A stretch of DNA of 64,000 bases from 2-02-FULL-55-14 sp964581115 (GTDB taxonomy: Bacteria > Bacteroidota > Ignavibacteria > UBA10030): positions 16,741 to 80,740 of the forward strand of contig CAZOMY010000011.1 in the NCBI GenBank assembly GCA_964581115.1, given 5' to 3'. The notes beneath the pieces were generated by a model that was not told where the DNA came from, made no database searches, and saw only the letters and a program-made list of their open reading frames with translations. A program made the position numbers and the translations under genes. Shown one piece after another: positions 44,629 to 52,426 of the stretch (positions within the stretch are counted from its first letter, which is position 1; every line of letters starts with the position of its first letter).

Positions 44629-44985
44629 ATGAAGATCGATACAACAGATGTCTTCGTCTTCGGCAACGACGTTCCCTGGGAGACGGTGGGAGAAGGGGTG
44701 CGGAGGAGGATCCTGGGATACGACGAACAACTCATGCTGGTCTACGTCGAGTTCAACAAGGGCTCGATCGGGCCGCTGCATCAGCATCCGCATCGACAGG
44801 TGACGTACATCGAGTCGGGTTCGTTCGAAGTGACGATCGGTGATCGGAAGATGGTCCAGCGAGGCGGAGACTGCTATGTGATACCTCCGAACGTCGTTCA
44901 CGGAGTCGTGGCGCTGGAGGACAGCAAACTCGTTGACGTCTTTACGCCCGTGCGGGAAGATATTTTGGCAGCGAGAAAGGCGTGA
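44629..44985 (+). CDS. kdgF: KdgF-type cupin, unsaturated-uronate linearising protein
   Basis: 118 residues forming one cupin barrel. The metal site H-Q-H-P-H-R-Q (51-57, with His51, His53 and Gln57) plus His91 in P-P-N-V-V-H-G-V fits KdgF, as do W-E-T-V-G-E-G-V near the start and V-F-T-P-V-R-E-D at the end. KdgF catalyses opening of 4,5-unsaturated uronates from pectin or alginate to the linear ketouronate. It sits between the monomer-releasing lyase and the uronate transporter, exactly where that step is needed. Confidence 0.92.
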   Translation: MKIDTTDVFVFGNDVPWETVGEGVRRRILGYDEQLMLVYVEFNKGSIGPLHQHPHRQVTYIESGSFEVTIGDRKMVQRGGDCYVIPPNVVHGVVALEDSKLVDVFTPVREDILAARKA

Positions 44986-45000
44986 GGAATTCGACCGCAA

Positions 45001-45120
45001 GTAAGCAGTAAGCAGGTACCGTCAGGCTGTTGACAGGTTGAGGTCGGACGACCAGATCCAATGCTCTTTGCCTTTGGATCTCTGCCTGCCTGGTCCGGAG
45101 TGATCCTGCCTACTGCCTAC
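45001..45120 (+). repeat. GTAAGCA-family hairpin, copy 2
   Basis: GTAAGCAGTAAGCAGG (45001-45016) faces CCTGCCTACTGCCTAC (45105-45120), complementary at 14 of 16 positions. Inside, AGATCCAA is matched by TTGGATCT (8 bases). It fills most of the 183-base spacer between kdgF and the transporter, ending 48 bases before its start. Confidence 0.75.
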
Positions 45121-45168
45121 TCTCAGTGAAAGATCTCTGATGTTCGTTCTCGGATTTCCAAGGAATCT

Positions 45169-46437
45169 ATGAAACTCGTCAAAGGCCTCCGCTGGTACAT
45201 CATCACCCTTATCGCCATTGCGACGGTCATCAACTATATCGACCGGAACGCCCTGGCCGTCATGTGGCCGGATATCTCGAAGGACGTCGGCCTCACCAAA
45301 GATGAGTATGCCGCGATCATTTCATTCTTCATGGTGTCCTACGCTCTGGGGCAGAGCCTGTCGGGGCGGCTCATCGACAAGATCGGGACTCGGCTGGGAT
45401 TCGTCGTTACCATCTTTGTGTGGTCGGTCTCGTGCATGATGCACGGACTCGGGCGCAGTCTGGCGACGTTCGGATTCTTCCGTGCGATGCTCGGTTTAAG
45501 CGAGGCGGGCAACTGGCCGGGGGCAACGAAGGCGAACGCGGAATGGTTTCCCATCAAGGAACGAGCGCTTGCGCAGGGGATCTTCAATGCGGGCGCGTCG
45601 ATCGGGGCGGTGATCTCGGCGCCGCTGGTGGCGTTCTTATATCTGCTCGTTGGCTGGAAGGCGACGTTCTTCCTGATCGGACTCCTGGGCATCGTCTGGA
45701 TCATTCCGTGGTGGTTCATCAATCGCGCGGCTCCGGACGGACACCCGTGGCTGACGTCGGAAGAAAAGGAGCACATCCTCTCGGGTCAGAAGGTGGCGAC
45801 GGATGCCACGACGGACGAGCGCGTACTGTCGTGGGGTGAACTGCTTTCCTACAAAGAAAGCTGGTCGGTGATCTTATCGCGATTCTTTCTCGACCCGGTC
45901 TGGTGGCTGTTCGTCAACTGGCTGCCGATCTACCTGGCCGAAGTGTTCGGGTTCGACATCAAACAGATCGGGATCTTCGCGTGGGTACCGTATGTCGGGG
46001 CGGCTGCGGGGAGCCTGCTGGGAGGGTGGTATTCTGGTCATTTGATCAATTGCGGCTGGGCGGTGGGCAAGGCGCGAAAGTGGGCGATCCTTCTGGGCGG
46101 CATCATTTCGTTCCCGGCACTGATTGCGACCGCGTACGCGGCCGATCCGGTAGCCGCGGTTCTTCTCATCGCTGTGATCCTGTTCGGATTCCAAGTGTCG
46201 ATCAACAACATCCAAACACTCCCGAGCGACCTCTTCTCGGGCAAATCGGTCGGTTCGCTGGCAGGATTGGGCGGAACGAGCGCGGTCGCCGGCGTGCTCA
46301 TCAGCACATGGGTCGTGCCGGCCATCTCGCAACAAGGCTATCTGCTCGTCTTCCTACTGGCGGCGGCGTTGGTGCCGTTGGCAGTCGGGTCGGTGTTTCT
46401 GCTGGCGGGCAAGGTGGAGCGCGTGAGAGTGAAGTGA
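45169..46437 (+). CDS. Hexuronate/ketouronate MFS transporter (ExuT-like)
   Basis: 422 residues with 12 predicted membrane helices. It belongs to the anion:cation symporter (ACS) branch of the major facilitator family. Hallmarks are N-Y-I-D-R-N-A-L-A-V in helix 1, the S-Y-A-L-G-Q-S-L-S-G-R-L-I-D-K-I-G-T-R loop, and L-G-L-S-E-A-G-N-W-P-G-A-x-K in helix 4. ExuT members import galacturonate and glucuronate by proton symport. In alginate loci relatives carry the unsaturated monomer or DEH across the inner membrane. AAGGAAT precedes the start. Confidence 0.88.
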   Translation: MKLVKGLRWYIITLIAIATVINYIDRNALAVMWPDISKDVGLTKDEYAAIISFFMVSYALGQSLSGRLIDKIGTRLGFVVTIFVWSVSCMMHGLGRSLATFGFFRAMLGLSEAGNWPGATKANAEWFPIKERALAQGIFNAGASIGAVISAPLVAFLYLLVGWKATFFLIGLLGIVWIIPWWFINRAAPDGHPWLTSEEKEHILSGQKVATDATTDERVLSWGELLSYKESWSVILSRFFLDPVWWLFVNWLPIYLAEVFGFDIKQIGIFAWVPYVGAAAGSLLGGWYSGHLINCGWAVGKARKWAILLGGIISFPALIATAYAADPVAAVLLIAVILFGFQVSINNIQTLPSDLFSGKSVGSLAGLGGTSAVAGVLISTWVVPAISQQGYLLVFLLAAALVPLAVGSVFLLAGKVERVRVK

Positions 46438-46455
46438 GAGGTCAGAAGTCACAAG

Positions 46456-46677
46456 CCGAGTCCCGAGTCCCGAGTCCCGAGTCCCGAGTCCCGAGTCCCG
46501 AATCCCGAATCCCGANNNNNNNNNNNNNNNNNNNNNNNNNNNNNNNNNNNNNNNNNNNNNNNNNNNNNNNNNNNNNNNNNNNNNNNNNNNNNNNNNNNNN
46601 NNNNNNNNNNNNNNNTCCCGAGTCCCGAGTCCCGAATCCCGAATCCCGAGTCCCGAATCCCGAGTCCCGAGTCCCGA
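46456..46677 (+). repeat. Long CCCGAGT/CCCGAAT 7-mer array before kduD
   Basis: Perfect and near-perfect 7-mers (cccgagt, with cccgaat variants) run from 46456 into the assembly gap and out again to about 46677, ending 27 bases before the kduD ATG. The true copy number is unknown because of the gap. The spacer from the transporter stop (46437) to kduD is otherwise empty. Confidence 0.92.
46516..46615. other. Assembly gap (100 N)
   Basis: Exactly 100 N lie inside the CCCGAGT array, with repeat on both edges. The round number suggests a scaffold placeholder rather than a measured length. Assembly probably failed because the array is longer than the reads. Confidence 0.98.
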
Positions 46678-46704
46678 TAACCGATCCCCATTCACCATTC
46701 TCCC

Positions 46705-47457
46705 ATGATTCCATTCGATCTCTCCGGAATGTCTGCTATTGTCACCGGCGCCAGTACAGGGCTGGGGGCGGCCATGACATTAGCGTTAGCCGATGCTGGT
46801 GCAGAAGTCCTTCTTGTCGACCGTCGCGAACAGAGCGAGACGGTGCAACACCTGCGCGAGCACGGCAAGACGGCGCACACACTTCAGGCCGACCTGCTGG
46901 ATCCGGCATCTCCACAGCGTATCGTCGATGCCGCGATCAAAGAGTTCGGAAAGGTGGACATTCTGGTCAACAACGCCGGGATCATCCGCCGCACTCCGGC
47001 GCTCGAGTTCAACGAAAAGGATTGGGACGAAGTGATGACCGTGAACAGCCGGGCGGTCTTCTTCCTGTCGCAGGCGGCCGGACGCGACATGGTCAAGAGA
47101 CGGTACGGCAAGATCATCAACGTGGCGTCGCTCCTGTCGTTCCAAGGCGGCATCACGGTGCCTTCGTATTCCGCCAGCAAGGGGGCGGTCGCGCAGATCA
47201 CAAAGGCACTGGCGAATGAATGGGCATCGCTGGGGATCAATGTGAACGCCATTGCGCCGGGGTACATGGTGACGAACAACACAGAGCAACTCCGAGCGAA
47301 CGAGACGCGCTACCGGCAGATCACCGAGCGTATTCCGGCAGGTCGATGGGGCCAACCTGAGGACCTGGGAGGCGCGGCGGTCTTCTTGGCCTCGCGCGCC
47401 TCGGACTACGTGAACGGTCACGTCCTGGTCGTGGATGGCGGTTGGATGGCGCGTTAA
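46705..47457 (+). CDS. kduD: 2-dehydro-3-deoxy-D-gluconate 5-dehydrogenase KduD
   Basis: 250 residues and strikingly similar to enterobacterial KduD. It has the cofactor motif T-G-A-S-T-G-L-G (14-21), N-N-A-G-I-I-R-R (89-96), L-S-F-Q-G-G-I-T-V-P-S-Y-S-A-S-K with Ser142, Tyr155 and Lys159, N-A-I-A-P-G-Y-M-V-T-N-N-T, and the end V-V-D-G-G-W-M-A-R. KduD reduces the diketo acid made by KduI to KDG. KduI was not found here, so this enzyme may act on DEH directly or KduI lies elsewhere. The leader before the ATG is pyrimidine-rich with no ribosome-binding site. Confidence 0.93.
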   Translation: MIPFDLSGMSAIVTGASTGLGAAMTLALADAGAEVLLVDRREQSETVQHLREHGKTAHTLQADLLDPASPQRIVDAAIKEFGKVDILVNNAGIIRRTPALEFNEKDWDEVMTVNSRAVFFLSQAAGRDMVKRRYGKIINVASLLSFQGGITVPSYSASKGAVAQITKALANEWASLGINVNAIAPGYMVTNNTEQLRANETRYRQITERIPAGRWGQPEDLGGAAVFLASRASDYVNGHVLVVDGGWMAR

Positions 47458-47486
47458 AGCCGGATGGCGCATGAAGAACGAGGGTG

Positions 47487-47648
47487 TGGAGTAATGGAGT
47501 AAAGGAGTTCTGAGCGGAAGACGGCCGAGGGATTTCAACACACGCGCGCTGTTGGTGCACAGGCGTTCGTCCCAGGAAACCAGGAGGTGCCCTCCTTGTC
47601 AAGGAGGGTTAGGGCTTGCCACGTTTAGGGGACTCGCCTAGCACGTGG
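47487..47648. repeat. TGGAGTAA 8-mers and two hairpins in the kduD-T9SS spacer
   Basis: The 340-base gap 47458-47797 holds no gene. It contains tggagtaa twice (47487-47502) followed by aggagttc. Next is a tight hairpin CCCTCCTT (47590-47597) with AAGGAGGG (47601-47608), then a longer hairpin starting CCACGT (47619) and closing with ACGTGG (47643-47648). The 8-mer motif recurs at 57021 and, in related forms, at 60885 and 61350. Confidence 0.6.
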
Positions 47649-47797
47649 GTGGTCGAGGAGACAAACGGCATTGGGGCGGAGGCAACCGAAGAAGATCAAC
47701 TCAAGTAATCGTTCATGTATAATCCACTCTCATCAATCATCACCGTGGCCGCTACCATGCGGTCACCTCACACTCATTCTTCATCAGGAGAATTCAT

Positions 47798-50044
47798 ATG
47801 AAAGCTGCGTATCGCTTTCTGGTTCTTGCGCTGGGTATGATCCTGTGTGCAGCCTTGGCGCAAGCGCAGGTGGCGGGAGACCTGCAATCAAAGGCCAGCG
47901 GCAATTGGGGCGTAACGTCGACGTGGCAGATCTTCAATGGAACCGAGTGGGTGGATTCGACCGGCTTCACCCCTGGGGCCACCCGAAGCGTCTTCATCCG
48001 CAATTCACACATCGTGACGCTCGAATCTTCGGGTAAGAATTTCTACAACATGACCATCGACGCTGGTGGCCAATTGATCAGCGGAACGAGCATTCCAACT
48101 GGCTCTCCGGAGTATGTTCGCGCGAACGGACCCTCCGTGATCATCAATGGTACGTTTGGATCCACAGGCACTCCGGAAGACGCCATTGGCCTTGAGATCG
48201 TCGGGACAGACCGAACTCTCACCATCACGGGGTCAGGAACGTTCAAACCGACCCGGTTCCGGCCGTACACGGGCGCTGCAAGAGATACCATCATCTTCGA
48301 CATCAACAGCACGTTTACGTACAGCGGAACCTCTGGAACAGGCGGAGTTGCACTTTATGTTTCGAACAACACGAATGACGATATCACATTCATTGTGAAC
48401 TCTGGCAAGACCGTCTCATTCCAAGACTACGCAAACATCAGTCTCGGAAGCAGCAATAACAGCGCTTACGCCGTCAATGCGACATTTCACATCTACGGTA
48501 CGCTCGATCTCTCGGCCACCAACAACCAAATAACAGTACGGGCGTCAACCGGCAAGACCGCCACACTGAACGTCCACTCGGGCGGAGTGATAAACCTCGG
48601 CAGGAACTTCTCGCCATCGACAGTTGCGGATGGCGGAACGACGACCATCATTGTGGATGGCACGTTCAACACGGGCGTTGCCGGTGGCGGTACGGCGGAC
48701 TTTTCGAACCCGTCGTCCGTGATTACGGGAAGCGGTACGTTCTCCGTTTCGGCCGGCTCGACGCTGAACATCGGTCATGCCGATGGACTGAATGCAACAA
48801 CAGGTCCGATTCGCACATCAACGCGCACCTTCAGCACGGGGGCCAACTACACCTATTCCGGCACGGCGGCGCAGGTCACGGGAGCCGACCTACCGGCCAC
48901 CGTCAACAACCTGACGCTGAACAATGCCTCCGGCCTGACGCTCACGAATCACCTCGCGGCGAATGGAACGGTCACGTTGACGGCCGGGGATCTGTCTCTG
49001 AATGGAAAGACGCTGGCACTCGGGACGACAGGTTCGCTGAGCGAATCAGGCGGCAACACCGTGGGCGGCGCTGGCGAGATCACGGCGACGCGGACCCTTT
49101 CGGCACCGTCGGCCGTGAACGTGGCCGGACTCGGCGCGACGATCACCTCCGCAGCCGATCTGGGGAGCACCGCGATCACGCGCGGACACGTAGCACAGTC
49201 CGGCAACAGCAACACCGGCATCCTTCGTTTTTATGACATTGCTCCGACCACGAATACTGGGCTGAGTGCAACGGTCGCGTTCTCGTATGACGACTCAGAA
49301 TTGAACGGCATTCTGGAGACGGATCTCGCTCCGTTCAAGTCGACCGATGGAGGAACGACGTGGAATCTCGTCAGCGGAGCAACCCTTGACAATACGCTGA
49401 ATACCGTCACGCTCACGGGGTTGGACGGATTCTCGAAGTGGACCCTTGGGAGCACGTCGGCGCCTCTTCCCGTACAGCTCTCCAGCTTCACCGCGGCCGC
49501 AGGCCTTCGCGGTACAACGCTGACGTGGAGGACGGCGAGCGAGGTGGACAATGCGGGCTTTGAAGTGGAACGAAGGGGAATTTCGGAAGGTGGAATGCGG
49601 AATGCGGAGTATCAGAAGATCGGATTCATCGCCGGTGCGGGGACGAGCACGACGGAACGCTCATACAGGTTTACCGACGCCCCAGCTCCGGGACGTTATG
49701 CGTACCGCTTGAGGCAGGTCGACCGGAACGGCGGATCGACGTATTCGGGAGAAGTGGAGGTCGAGATCGGCCTCGCGCCGAAAGCAGTGACGCTCGGCGC
49801 GTATCCCAACCCCTTCAATCCGGCGACGACGATCGACTTCACACTCCCGAGTGACGGCCAGGCGACGCTGCGCGTGTTCAACGTCCTCGGACAGGAAGTG
49901 GCGACGCTGTTTGCCGGCCAGGCCGCGGCGGGACGCTTGTATCAGGTGCCGTTCGATGCCAGACGCCTGACATCAGGCATCTACGTGGCTCGCCTGGAGT
50001 CGGGGAACAACGTGGCGATGACACGGCTGACGGTGATCAAGTAA
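47798..50044 (+). CDS. Secreted repeat-rich protein with T9SS type A sorting domain
   Basis: 748 residues with a signal peptide (1-24, A-Q-A-Q) and AGGAG before the ATG. The N-terminus starts with G-N-W-G-V-T-S-T-W, a motif seen also in the protein at 55450. A long Thr/Ser/Gly/Asn-rich beta-solenoid-like region (about 60-430) follows, then a fibronectin-like part, and a tail G-A-Y-P-N-P-F-N-P-A-T-T-I-D-F to V-I-K, a typical T9SS type A signal. Probably a surface structural or adhesive protein. Residues about 594-604 are encoded by a period-7 repeat. Confidence 0.75.
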   Translation: MKAAYRFLVLALGMILCAALAQAQVAGDLQSKASGNWGVTSTWQIFNGTEWVDSTGFTPGATRSVFIRNSHIVTLESSGKNFYNMTIDAGGQLISGTSIPTGSPEYVRANGPSVIINGTFGSTGTPEDAIGLEIVGTDRTLTITGSGTFKPTRFRPYTGAARDTIIFDINSTFTYSGTSGTGGVALYVSNNTNDDITFIVNSGKTVSFQDYANISLGSSNNSAYAVNATFHIYGTLDLSATNNQITVRASTGKTATLNVHSGGVINLGRNFSPSTVADGGTTTIIVDGTFNTGVAGGGTADFSNPSSVITGSGTFSVSAGSTLNIGHADGLNATTGPIRTSTRTFSTGANYTYSGTAAQVTGADLPATVNNLTLNNASGLTLTNHLAANGTVTLTAGDLSLNGKTLALGTTGSLSESGGNTVGGAGEITATRTLSAPSAVNVAGLGATITSAADLGSTAITRGHVAQSGNSNTGILRFYDIAPTTNTGLSATVAFSYDDSELNGILETDLAPFKSTDGGTTWNLVSGATLDNTLNTVTLTGLDGFSKWTLGSTSAPLPVQLSSFTAAAGLRGTTLTWRTASEVDNAGFEVERRGISEGGMRNAEYQKIGFIAGAGTSTTERSYRFTDAPAPGRYAYRLRQVDRNGGSTYSGEVEVEIGLAPKAVTLGAYPNPFNPATTIDFTLPSDGQATLRVFNVLGQEVATLFAGQAAAGRLYQVPFDARRLTSGIYVARLESGNNVAMTRLTVIK
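49577..49611 (+). repeat. Period-7 array inside a coding sequence
   Basis: ggaattt, cggaagg, tggaatg, cggaatg, cggagta form five 7-mers within the 748-residue T9SS protein gene. They encode G-I-S-E-G-G-M-R-N-A-E-Y between two conserved strands (F-E-V-E-R-R and Q-K-I-G-F). The unit style is that of the spacer arrays. Confidence 0.7.
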
Positions 50045-50046
50045 AG

Positions 50047-50150
50047 AGACGTTGTCTCACGCAATGGCGCAAAGACGCAACGATACCGTGAAAAGAGAAA
50101 CGACAGAACAGTCTTTGGTCTTGGCGCCATTGCGTCATTGCGTGACGTCT
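50047..50150. repeat. Inverted repeat overlapping the lyase gene start
   Basis: TCACGCAATGGCGC (50057-50070) is matched by GCGCCATTGCGT (50124-50135) and again by CATTGCGTGA, with AGACG/CGTCT as outer pairs. Both arms are built of 8-base units of the kind acgcaatg/gcgcaaag. The right arm runs into the region that encodes the signal peptide of the next gene. Confidence 0.7.
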
Positions 50151-51233
50151 TTCCTCCGAGCTGGGATTGTGGTGATCCTTGTGTCCGTACCGGCGTTCGG
50201 GCAGACCGTCCTGAACGCCGACGGACCGGGGAACACGTACGAACTCATCAACAGCGCCTTCGCCCCCAACGGCGGCGATGTCGTTGAACATCCGGAATGC
50301 GTCCATCCCGAGTTCGGCCGCCACATTGCCGAGGTCTGGGATGCCGCGCTCGGGCAATACGTGTTCGAGTTCTACATCCACCGCTGGCCCGACAACGATC
50401 GATGCATCGTGTTCGACCGCCAGCGAATGGAGATCAAGACGTACGACGCCTCTCCGGACTCGATGAAGGGCGTGGTGGGGGAGACGATTACGTACCGGTG
50501 GAAGTTCCGGCTGGCCGATGGCTTCCGGCCGTCGACGAGCTTCACGCATCTGCACCAGATCAAACCGGTCGGAGGCGACGATGGCGATCCGCTGATCACG
50601 CTGACGGCCCGCAAGGCGTCTCCAGATCGGATGGAGCTTCGCCACAACAATGTCACCAATCTGGACATTGAACCGCTATCGTCATTTCTCGGTGTGTGGG
50701 TCGAGTGTACGCAGGTGATTACCGTCGGCGCGAACGGTGCATATGCCATGACGGTCAAGCGTGTGAGCGACGGGGCCACGCTCATGTCGTACACCAGCAA
50801 CAACATCATGACGATCCGGCCGGACAACAGCTTCATTCGTCCTAAGTGGGGCATCTACCGCAGTCTGCTCGATTCGCTGAGCCTGCGCGATGATACGGTG
50901 CGGTTCGCAGGATTTGAGGTCCAGGAATCAAGGACGACCATGACGGTCGAAGGAAACGCCGGCGTGTCCGACGGGATCGAAGTAACAGCATATCCGAACC
51001 CCTTCAACCCAGAGACGATGATCGAATTCGCGCTCGCGATGGAAGGAGATGCGACGGTCGAAGTGTATGATGCGTCCGGCCGAACCGTGGCGGTGCTATT
51101 TCGGGGACGGATGAGTCCACGTGAACGCCACCGAGTGACGTTCGATGGCTCAGGGCTTGCCAGCGGTCCATATCTCGTTCGAGTGGCGGCAGCGGGCCGC
51201 GTACGAACGATAAAAGCGACCCTGATGCGATAG
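50064..51233 (+). CDS. Jelly-roll polysaccharide lyase (PF14099-like) with T9SS tail
   Basis: 389 residues from the ATG at 50064. A GTG at 50142 would give a standard 21-residue signal peptide (T-S-F-L-R-A-G-I-V-V-I-L-V) and may be the real start, since the earlier part is a translated inverted repeat. The catalytic domain has R-Q-R-M-E-I-K-T-Y-D, H-L-H-Q-I-K and R-P-K-W-G-I-Y-R-S, the layout of the concanavalin-like heparin-lyase/PF14099 family. A tail A-Y-P-N-P-F-N-P-E-T-M-I-E-F marks T9SS export. Its substrate is probably the same polyuronate as the neighbouring lyases. Confidence 0.7.
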   Translation: MAQRRNDTVKRETTEQSLVLAPLRHCVTSFLRAGIVVILVSVPAFGQTVLNADGPGNTYELINSAFAPNGGDVVEHPECVHPEFGRHIAEVWDAALGQYVFEFYIHRWPDNDRCIVFDRQRMEIKTYDASPDSMKGVVGETITYRWKFRLADGFRPSTSFTHLHQIKPVGGDDGDPLITLTARKASPDRMELRHNNVTNLDIEPLSSFLGVWVECTQVITVGANGAYAMTVKRVSDGATLMSYTSNNIMTIRPDNSFIRPKWGIYRSLLDSLSLRDDTVRFAGFEVQESRTTMTVEGNAGVSDGIEVTAYPNPFNPETMIEFALAMEGDATVEVYDASGRTVAVLFRGRMSPRERHRVTFDGSGLASGPYLVRVAAAGRVRTIKATLMR

Positions 51234-51295
51234 ATACGGAACGCATTGATCGCGCTCCACACTTGTGCACCCTGCACCAAACAGAAAGCGTCACA

Positions 51296-52255
51296 ATGAA
51301 CAGCACGCTCAACCACCTCCGTCTCCTCGGCATCATCCCCGTCATCACCATCGATGATGAGAAGAACGCCGTTCCACTGGCCGCCGCGCTGGTTGACGGC
51401 GGACTTCCGTGTGCCGAAGTGACGTTCAGAACCTCCGCCGCAGAGGCGTCGATCGCCGCGATGTCGAAGGCGTATCCCGACATGGCGCTTGGGGCCGGAA
51501 CCGTCCTCACCACGGAACAAGTGGATCGAGCTCTCGGCGCCGGTGCAAAGTACATCGTTGCGCCGGGACTGAATCCGACCGTCGTCGAGCATTGTCAGAA
51601 GAAGAACGTAACGGTGACGCCGGGCGTCGCAACGCCGTCCGACGTCGAGCGGGCCTTGTCGCTGGGGCTGGAGGCGGTGAAGTTCTTTCCGGCGGAAGCG
51701 GCCGGCGGGGTGGATTTCCTCAAGGCCATCAGCGCTCCGTACAAAGGCCTCAAGTTCATTCCGACCGGCGGTATCGACGAGAAGAACCTGCTGTCGTATC
51801 TCCGTCTGCCATCCGTCATGGCCTGCGGAGGGTCGTGGATGGTGAGACACGATCTCATTGCGAGCGGTCAGTTCGACACCATCCGCGATCTCACACGCAC
51901 GGCGGTGCAGACGATGCTGGGGTTCCGCCTCCGACATGTCGGCATCAATGGTCTCGATGAACCCACGGCCACCGCGGATGCGACCGACTTCGGCAAGCTC
52001 ATTGGAATGCCGGTCCGCGATGCCGGTGGAGCGTTATTCGTCGGCGTTGAGTTCGAGTTCCTGAAGCGCCAGTTCCTCGGCACACACGGTCATATCGCGA
52101 TCAGCACGAACTTCATTGACCGGGCGGTGGCGTATTGCGAGCGGCGTGGCTATCGATTCCGTCCGGAGACGCGAAATGAGAAGAATGGGTCGTTGCAGAC
52201 GATCTATTTCGAGAGGGAGTTCGCAGGATTTGCAGTTCATTTGATACAAGCGTAG
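51296..52255 (+). CDS. eda: KDPG/KHG aldolase with C-terminal VOC-like domain
   Basis: 319 residues. The first 205 or so form the aldolase barrel, with Glu41 in E-V-T-F-R-T and Schiff-base Lys129 in V-K-F-F-P-A-E. The last 110 are a glyoxalase/VOC-like domain starting L-R-H-V-G-I-N-G and ending F-A-V-H-L-I-Q-A. The enzyme splits 2-keto-3-deoxy-6-phosphogluconate into pyruvate and glyceraldehyde 3-phosphate. The two-domain form is known from Firmicutes and Thermotogae; the role of the tail is unclear. Start chosen at the ATG where aldolase homology begins. Confidence 0.92.
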   Translation: MNSTLNHLRLLGIIPVITIDDEKNAVPLAAALVDGGLPCAEVTFRTSAAEASIAAMSKAYPDMALGAGTVLTTEQVDRALGAGAKYIVAPGLNPTVVEHCQKKNVTVTPGVATPSDVERALSLGLEAVKFFPAEAAGGVDFLKAISAPYKGLKFIPTGGIDEKNLLSYLRLPSVMACGGSWMVRHDLIASGQFDTIRDLTRTAVQTMLGFRLRHVGINGLDEPTATADATDFGKLIGMPVRDAGGALFVGVEFEFLKRQFLGTHGHIAISTNFIDRAVAYCERRGYRFRPETRNEKNGSLQTIYFEREFAGFAVHLIQA

Positions 52256-52275
52256 TTCCGTGAAGACCACAGAGA

Positions 52276-52396
52276 GTAAGTAGTAAGCCGGTGCATGCAG
52301 GATCGGGCAGGCGAAAGCCCTTGGACAAAGATCAAACGGTTCTTGTCATCGGACGTCGACCTGCACATGGCCTGACCGTACCTGCCTACTGCCTGC
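52276..52396 (+). repeat. GTAAGCA-family hairpin, copy 3
   Basis: GTAAGTAGTAAGCCGG (52276-52291) faces CCTGCCTACTGCCTGC (52381-52396). The interior resembles copies 1 and 2 (gggcaggcgaaag, cttggacaaagatcaa). It fills the 171-base spacer before the PL6-like gene, ending 30 bases before its ATG. Confidence 0.7.
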
Positions 52397-52426
52397 TTCT
52401 CATGTTTTCCTCATGACACACCGAAC

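Noticed and set aside
44629..44985. KduI (5-keto 4-deoxyuronate isomerase) for the cupin
   Set aside because: KduI is about 280 residues with two cupin-like halves. This protein is 118 residues with the KdgF motif pattern.
44504..46677. CRISPR-like appearance of repeated units
   Set aside because: Units are 7 bases with no spacers, and no cas gene is present. This is a simple tandem repeat.
45903..47219. Open frame running through the exuT end, the N gap and into kduD
   Set aside because: It overlaps two certain genes in another frame, and its middle is only the translation of the CCCGAGT array and unknown bases.
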